Made by a program: the position numbers and the translations under genes. DNA of 6,428 bases from JBFFXF01 sp041569895 (GTDB taxonomy: Bacteria; Planctomycetota; UBA8108; JACQVS01): the NCBI GenBank assembly GCA_041569895.1, contig JBFFXF010000354.1, forward strand, positions 1-6,428. Reading direction: 5' to 3'. How positions within the stretch are numbered: position 1 is the first letter of the stretch; each line of letters begins with the position of its first letter. Below the pieces are notes generated by a model. That model saw nothing but the letters and a program-made list of their open reading frames with translations, searched no databases and was not told where the DNA came from. Of the stretch, positions 1 to 3,881 are shown piece after piece.

Positions 1-439
1 AGACGTCGGTGAAGCGGATCACCTGCTGGCGATCGGGTCCCGAGACGCAGGCGACGACGTAGACGTAGCTGTTGCTCGTGTAACCCGGCGAGATGGCGAT
101 TCCGAGAAGGCCGCGCTCGCCGCCCGTGACGACGGTGATGGTGGCGAACGGGGTCGTCAGCAGCGTGCCGTCGACGTCGATGACGCGGATCTGCCCGCCG
201 AGCTCGGTGAAGAGGATGCGCCCGTCGGGGGTCTGCACCATCTTCACGGGCATGTTGAGGCTTCCGGCGACCAGCTCGGCGCTGAAGCCGGGCTCGAGGT
301 AGGTGAACTCCGAGGGGACGGTCTCCGGGCCCGGGGGACCGCCGCCGCCCCCGCCGCCGGACGAACCGCTCGAGCCGCTGCTGCACGAGACCGCGAGACA
401 GACGATCGTCAGGCTCGCGAGCGACAGAATTCGTCCCAT
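1..439 (-). CDS. PQQ-dependent sugar dehydrogenase-like lipoprotein (GSDH family), N-terminal part
   Basis: This gene runs off the left edge, so only the first 146 codons are visible. The start is the ATG at 439-437, preceded by a purine-rich GGAGAGAGAG stretch. The product opens with a short lipoprotein signal (MGRILSLASLTIVCLAVSC), with Cys19 as the likely lipidated residue. A flexible linker of Ser/Gly repeats and seven consecutive glycines follows (about residues 20-38). From about residue 45 the sequence looks like the first blades of the glucose/sorbosone dehydrogenase beta-propeller. It shows the segment MPVKMVQTPDGRILFTE (63-79) and the family-typical GERGLLGIAISPGY (107-120). Known family members are periplasmic or surface enzymes that oxidise aldose sugars with PQQ. 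The catalytic histidine and the calcium/PQQ-binding residues would lie beyond the window, so activity cannot be judged. The gene follows the DUF1501 gene by 133 bases in the same direction. Confidence 0.85.
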   Translation of the reverse strand, partial: MGRILSLASLTIVCLAVSCSSGSSGSSGGGGGGGPPGPETVPSEFTYLEPGFSAELVAGSLNMPVKMVQTPDGRILFTELGGQIRVIDVDGTLLTTPFATITVVTGGERGLLGIAISPGYTSNSYVYVVACVSGPDRQQVIRFTDV

Positions 440-572
440 GACTCTCTCTCCGGCAGTGGCCCCGATCGGATATCGGACGTTCGGGTGTCAGTTCCCCGAT
501 GTCAGGTATCGGACAGCGGAATCGGAGATCTGATACCCGTTCTCGTGGCGCGTCTCGGTCCGCGCGAGGCGA
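440..572. other. Intergenic spacer with short direct and inverted repeats
   Basis: This gap separates the DUF1501 stop from the lipoprotein start. It holds two copies of TATCGGAC (471-478 and 507-514), two copies of TGTCAG (486-491 and 500-505), and further TCGGA words. GGTATC at 505-510 is the inverse of GATACC at 532-537, which could form a six-pair stem with a long loop. There is no U-tract, so this does not look like an intrinsic terminator. Operator or promoter roles are possible but unsupported. Confidence 0.5.
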
Positions 573-1814
573 TCATATGAACGCCCCCGGCGACGTCGTG
601 AACTCCTGCGTCTCGGTGAACACCGGCGTCGGGTCGACGCCGAGGTGGTTCTGGAGGATCTGCGAGTAGACGGTGCGGAAATCGATCTGGTAGTCGACGT
701 TCGAGTTCAGCAGCTCGCTCTCGGTGTGCGTCGGGCCGTAGAGGCCGCCGTTGACCGCGCCGCCGATCACGAACAGGGTGTTCGCCTTGCCGTGGTCCGT
801 GCCCGCCGAGCCGTTCTCGAAGTTCCGGCGGCCGAACTCGCTGATGACGACGAGCGCCATGTCGTTCCAGACGCCCGTGTCCTTGCAGTCCTGCGCGAAC
901 GAGCCGATCGCGGCGTCGAGGCGCGTCAGGAGAGTCTGGTGCCGGCCGGCCTGTCCGCTGTGCGTGTCGTAGCCGCCGGTCCCGGTGTAGAACACCTTGG
1001 TCTCGAAGCCGCCCTGCACGAGCACCGCGATGTCCCGCAGACGCTGTGACTCGCGGTCGTTCGAGTAGGAGACGGTGCTCGTGTAATCGTCCTGGGCCTG
1101 CTGCACCTGATCGACGAGCTGGTGCGCCTGGTCGGCGGCCGAGCGGATGTCGGCGCGCAGGCCGGTGGCCGGATCGATGGCCAGCATGTCGCGGATCTTC
1201 TGGAGTCGGAGCGCGTGGTTGCGCGAGTAGCGCCAGTCGGTGTCGAACTCGAAGGAGGAGAGACGGTCGACGATGAACGGGCTCGACGAGCCGCCGAGGA
1301 AGTCGCGCCGTGTTCCCATGCCGACCGAGACGATCTCCATCGAGCTCGTGGTGTAGAGGTCGGCGTATCGCGCGATCCAGCCCGATCCGGAGCCCGGCGA
1401 GGCGTTTCTCAGACCGAGGCTCCAGATGTCCTCGCTGACGAAGTGGCTGAGGTTCGCGGAGGGATAGCCGACGCCGTTGATCACCGCCACCGAACCCTCG
1501 TTCCACAGTTGCTGCGTGTTGACCAGCGCCGGGTGGAGCCTGTAAGCGGTGACGCCCCCCGGGCCGTTCTCGAGCGTCAGGCACGCCGAGGGATTGAGCG
1601 CCAGGCTCGGCCGCTGGTCGAAGTACGAGGTCAGGGTCACCGGGACGACGGTGTTGAGGCCGTCGTTCCCGCCGCGCAGGTTCAAGAACACGGTGCGCTT
1701 CAGGTTCGCCATCGGCGCGGCGCGCAGCTCGCCCCGGCCGAGAGGCACGAAGGCGAGCGCCCCGAGTCCCAGCCCCGTGCATTTCAGCATGTCCCGTCGC
1801 GACAACGTGCTCAT
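573..1814 (-). CDS. DUF1501 family protein, Tat-exported
   Basis: The product is 413 residues, normal for DUF1501 proteins, which have an alkaline-phosphatase/sulfatase-like fold and no settled biochemical function. The N-terminus is a twin-arginine signal: S5-R-R-D-M-L-K11, a hydrophobic stretch to about residue 25, and a possible cleavage site near residue 33. Family landmarks are all present: LNLRGGNDGLNTVVP (44-58), SHF (123-125), GGYDTH (280-285), SEFGRR (325-330), GTDHG (338-342), GGAVNGGLYG (351-360) and DFRTVY (378-383). The ATG at 1814 is preferred because GGAGG lies five bases before it and it puts the Tat motif at residue 5. An in-frame GTG at 1901 would add 29 residues but has no ribosome site. 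The gene lies 83 bases after the DUF1800 gene, its usual partner, and is probably cotranscribed with it. It appears intact. Confidence 0.93.
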   Translation of the reverse strand: MSTLSRRDMLKCTGLGLGALAFVPLGRGELRAAPMANLKRTVFLNLRGGNDGLNTVVPVTLTSYFDQRPSLALNPSACLTLENGPGGVTAYRLHPALVNTQQLWNEGSVAVINGVGYPSANLSHFVSEDIWSLGLRNASPGSGSGWIARYADLYTTSSMEIVSVGMGTRRDFLGGSSSPFIVDRLSSFEFDTDWRYSRNHALRLQKIRDMLAIDPATGLRADIRSAADQAHQLVDQVQQAQDDYTSTVSYSNDRESQRLRDIAVLVQGGFETKVFYTGTGGYDTHSGQAGRHQTLLTRLDAAIGSFAQDCKDTGVWNDMALVVISEFGRRNFENGSAGTDHGKANTLFVIGGAVNGGLYGPTHTESELLNSNVDYQIDFRTVYSQILQNHLGVDPTPVFTETQEFTTSPGAFI

Positions 1815-1897
1815 CGTGTCCTCCGGTGGTTGGTCTCTCGTTCTCGTCCCCGTCTCCGATTCTTCCGGGAACGGGCCACGGGGCGGACTCTTCGCCG
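1815..1897. other. Short spacer with degenerate pyrimidine hexamers
   Basis: This spacer lies between the DUF1800 stop and the DUF1501 start. On the plus strand, 1834-1866 is a pyrimidine-rich tract with a rough six-base rhythm: TTCTCG, TCCCCG, TCTCCG, ATTCTT. It resembles a decayed form of the TCCGAN array at 3721-3776. On the transcribed strand it is purine-rich and lies just upstream of the GGAGG ribosome site. No terminator hairpin is evident, which fits read-through from the gene before. Confidence 0.45.
1820..1824 (-). promoter_or_regulatory. Ribosome binding site of the DUF1501 gene
   Basis: The minus strand reads GGAGGACACG and then ATG, a consensus Shine-Dalgarno core with a five-base spacer. 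It decides the start at 1814 over the longer in-frame GTG at 1901. Confidence 0.85.
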
Positions 1898-3409
1898 TCA
1901 CCGCATGTGGTACGTCGGGTGCGCCGCGAGGATGTAGAGCAACCCGCGGACCTTCTTGTCGATCTGCCCCTCGTCGAGCCCGTCGAAGGGGTCGGCGATC
2001 ACCATGTCGTTCGAGTCGACGTCGGAGTTGAGGTAGTCGATCAGGTCGGTGCGCTGCTGCGAATCGAGATTGATGCGGAGTCGCCCGGTGTAGTAGTCGA
2101 CGACCTCGGGCGCGCTGCGCTGATCCTCGGGGGGCAGCAGGCGCGGGAACGGGAAGAGCTTCCTCCTCAGGGACTGCTGGTAGTCACGGCGATAGATCAT
2201 CTCGCGGATGATGTTCGTGCGGTAGACCATCGACTGCGACGACAGCCAGAGCAGCCCCTTCGGCCACCCCTCGACGCCGGGAGGCATGGTGACCCGCATG
2301 CCAGCGTCCTCGAGACGGTTCTCGAGGACGTACGTCGGGACCTTCAGTCCCGTCGCGCGGCTGAACCCGACGGAGTACTCGACGGGGTTGCGGACGAAGC
2401 CGGCCTTCGCCTGCGACGAGTAGAACTCCTCGGAGAGCAGGATGCGCCGGATCACCGGCCGCAGCTCGTAGTCGGACGTCCGCAGGATGTCCGCGAGCTC
2501 GTCGATGGTGCTCTGGGGCGGATCCGCGAAGCAGAAGAACTCGAAGAGCTTCTTGCAGACGAACTCGGCGACCGGACGGTTCTCGACCGTCAGGTTGATG
2601 ATGTCGCGGTACTCCTCGTACGCGAGCGGTCCGGAACGACCCGGAACGGTGATCCCGAAGATCACCTTGTCGCCGGTGTCGTGACGCGACTCGTCGAACT
2701 CCACCCAGGCGATGCCCCTCCTGGGATTGGTCCGCTTCCTGAAGCCGGTGAAGGAGCGCGCCGCCTCCTCGATGTCGGCCTGCGTGTACCCGTTGTCGGC
2801 CCCGAGCGTGTGGAGCTCCCAGAACTCGCGGGCATAGTTCTCGTTGGGCGCGCCGACGCGGCTGTTGAGGCCGTCGAGCCAATCGAGCATCACCCAGTCG
2901 GTGGAGACCTCGTAGAGGAGGTCACGCAGGTTGCCGAGCCCCTGGTTCCTGAGCGTGTTGACGTGATCGAACATCCACCGGCGCGAGTCGGAGCTCAGCA
3001 CCGACTGGGAGGTCGCGAAGTGATCGTGCCAGAAGAGCGCCATCACCTCGGGGAACGGCCGGTTGGTCTCGACCATGATGTTGAGCCACCAGCGAACGAG
3101 CTCGCGCCGCTCGGGGAACTTGCGGTTGTCGACCTCGTGCCGGCGGGCCCGTCTGTCCCACTTCCGGGGCGGGCGCGGCGCGCGCCGGCGCCCCTCCTTG
3201 CCGAGGATCCTGTTGAGATACTTGTGGACCCCCCTTCTCTGGATCAGGTCGAGATCCCGCTGGTTGATGCCGAACGCCGTGCGCGTCAGCAGGTGCTCGA
3301 TGTCGTCCTGGGTGAACGTCGTCTTCAGCTGGGCGTGTGCCGGCGCGGACGGGACGAGCAGCGCCAGTGCCAGTGCTGCGGTGAGCGCGAGGGCGACGGA
3401 GCGGCGCAT
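1898..3409 (-). CDS. DUF1800 family protein, secreted
   Basis: The product is 503 residues, in the normal range for DUF1800 proteins. Function is not established; the family is known for pairing with DUF1501 in Planctomycetes and several other phyla. Residues 1-26 form a Sec signal peptide: MRR, a long Ala/Leu core, then PAHA before Gln27. Family landmarks seen in order are LLTRTAFG (40-47), WWLNIM (107-112), FWHDHFATS (126-134), NENYAREFWELHTLG (189-203) followed by the GYTQADIEEAARSFTGF segment, NPVEYSVGFSRATG (341-354), PPGVEGWPKGLLWL (about 376-389) and the C-terminal LLYILAAHPTYHMR (490-503). The ATG at 3409 has GGAGG five bases upstream. An in-frame GTG at 3421 overlaps that ribosome site and would add four residues before the signal peptide, so it is rejected. 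The gene appears complete and leads the probable DUF1800-DUF1501-dehydrogenase operon. Confidence 0.93.
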   Translation of the reverse strand: MRRSVALALTAALALALLVPSAPAHAQLKTTFTQDDIEHLLTRTAFGINQRDLDLIQRRGVHKYLNRILGKEGRRRAPRPPRKWDRRARRHEVDNRKFPERRELVRWWLNIMVETNRPFPEVMALFWHDHFATSQSVLSSDSRRWMFDHVNTLRNQGLGNLRDLLYEVSTDWVMLDWLDGLNSRVGAPNENYAREFWELHTLGADNGYTQADIEEAARSFTGFRKRTNPRRGIAWVEFDESRHDTGDKVIFGITVPGRSGPLAYEEYRDIINLTVENRPVAEFVCKKLFEFFCFADPPQSTIDELADILRTSDYELRPVIRRILLSEEFYSSQAKAGFVRNPVEYSVGFSRATGLKVPTYVLENRLEDAGMRVTMPPGVEGWPKGLLWLSSQSMVYRTNIIREMIYRRDYQQSLRRKLFPFPRLLPPEDQRSAPEVVDYYTGRLRINLDSQQRTDLIDYLNSDVDSNDMVIADPFDGLDEGQIDKKVRGLLYILAAHPTYHMR

Positions 3410-3414
3410 CGGAA

Positions 3415-3419
3415 CCTCC
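3415..3419 (-). promoter_or_regulatory. Ribosome binding site of the DUF1800 gene
   Basis: The minus strand reads GGAGGTTCCG and then ATG. It has the same GGAGG core and five-base spacing as the DUF1501 gene. It fixes the start at 3409. Confidence 0.85.
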
Positions 3420-3592
3420 ACGGCTGTTCGGTGCGGGGATGCTGACCGGTTTTCTTGCTGGCGAACCCCGTCATCGCGGCAAGTCGTGCGCCGGCCGGGG
3501 GACGAACCGCAAGTTCCGATATGCGGGAAACTAACGACGATTGGCGGGGGTGCGAGGCCGGGTCATCCGTTCAGGGCGTGGAGGAATGCCCC

Positions 3593-3623
3593 GGGGCGGG
3601 ACAGGGGGTTGAGGGTGGTCGGG
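3593..3623 (+). repeat. G-rich block with G-quadruplex pattern
   Basis: The plus strand carries five G runs (GGGG, GGG, GGGGG, GGG, GGG) separated by loops of 1, 3, 4 and 5 bases. This fits the usual four-tract G-quadruplex pattern. It lies about 180 bases upstream of the DUF1800 start, on the template strand for that gene. Folding is predicted from pattern only, and such runs are not rare in GC-rich DNA. Confidence 0.5.
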
Positions 3624-3667
3624 TGGAAGCGGTTCGGGCGTGGGCACGAAAACGGCTTCGCTCCGAC

Positions 3668-3694
3668 TCGTCCTCGTCCTCGTCGTCGTCCTCG
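3668..3694 (+). repeat. TCG/TCC triplet tract
   Basis: Nine consecutive triplets are either TCG or TCC (TCG TCC TCG TCC TCG TCG TCG TCC TCG). The alternation makes part of it a TCGTCC hexamer, in keeping with the six-base period of the neighbouring arrays. In other frames it gives the poly-Ser and Asp/Glu runs of the spurious open frames here. Confidence 0.8.
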
Positions 3695-3720
3695 AGCACT
3701 CGGGCCGGGCGAGACCGATG

Positions 3721-3776
3721 TCCGACTCCGATTCCGACTCCGACTCCGAGATCGGATTCCGATTCCGAGCTCCGAT
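3721..3776 (+). repeat. TCCGAN hexamer array
   Basis: Five perfect-phase hexamers run from 3721 to 3750 (TCCGAC, TCCGAT, TCCGAC, TCCGAC, TCCGAG). They are followed by an inverted ATCGGA, two TTCCGA units and a further TCCGAT at 3771-3776. Partial units continue to about 3788. Small inverted repeats occur at the turn-over point: TCCGA-GA-TCGGA (3745-3756) and ATCGG-ATT-CCGAT (3751-3763). The cause and role are unknown. Confidence 0.85.
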
Positions 3777-3793
3777 GGCCGACTCCGATCGCC

Positions 3794-3820
3794 CATTTGC
3801 GCAATCTGCGTCATCTGTGT
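3794..3820 (+). repeat. Three imperfect 9-base repeats
   Basis: Three back-to-back 9-base units are visible: CATTTGCGC, AATCTGCGT and CATCTGTGT, close to a consensus CATCTGCGT. The period differs from the six-base arrays on both sides. This is a short, decayed array, so the call is moderate. Confidence 0.6.
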
Positions 3821-3843
3821 TCCCGTCCTCTCAGACGCCAGTC

Positions 3844-3876
3844 GGGCACGGGAGCGGGTACGGGTACGGGACTGGG
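3844..3876 (+). repeat. GGGNNN hexamer array with G-quadruplex pattern
   Basis: Six GGG runs lie exactly six bases apart on the plus strand, with three-base loops CAC, AGC, TAC, TAC and ACT. Within it, CGGGTA is repeated in tandem (3855-3866). This is a textbook four-or-more-tract quadruplex pattern. It begins five bases past the stop codon of the large gene, on that gene's template strand, where it could pause or end transcription. That role is inference. Confidence 0.7.
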
Positions 3877-3881
3877 CCCGA

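Larger units (their letters stand above)
3410..3881. other. Gene-free spacer built of short-period repeats
   Basis: This 472-base stretch lies between the large secretin-like gene and the DUF1800 gene. About half of it, 3593-3876, is a mosaic of distinct short repeats, each listed separately: a G-rich block, a TCG/TCC triplet run, a TCCGAN hexamer array, three 9-base units, and a GGGNNN array. Open frames crossing it encode only low-complexity peptides (Ser runs, Asp/Glu runs, Arg-Ser repeats), as expected from translated repeats. The less repetitive part next to the DUF1800 gene (about 3410-3590) is where its promoter should lie. I could not identify convincing -35/-10 elements. Confidence 0.8.

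Noticed and set aside
1815..1901. GTGA overlap: DUF1501 starting at the GTG at 1901, coupled to the DUF1800 stop
   Set aside because: It is an attractive coupling arrangement, but there is no ribosome site before the GTG. It would push the Tat motif to residue 34, while the ATG at 1814 has an ideal GGAGG.
1826..3445. 539-codon plus-strand open frame
   Set aside because: It is antisense to almost all of the well-supported DUF1800 gene and has no recognisable motif, signal or ribosome site.
3745..3763. Terminator hairpin after the large gene
   Set aside because: The stems are only five pairs, arise from the repeat array itself and are not followed by a T-rich tract on the transcribed strand.
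3571..3804. Minus-strand open frames encoding Asp/Glu and Arg-Ser runs
   Set aside because: The peptides are direct translations of the TCG/TCC and TCCGAN repeats, and they lack a convincing start or any conserved segment.
3668..3820. Possible CRISPR array
   Set aside because: The repeats are 3-9 bases long and contiguous, with no unique spacers of regular length and no cas genes.
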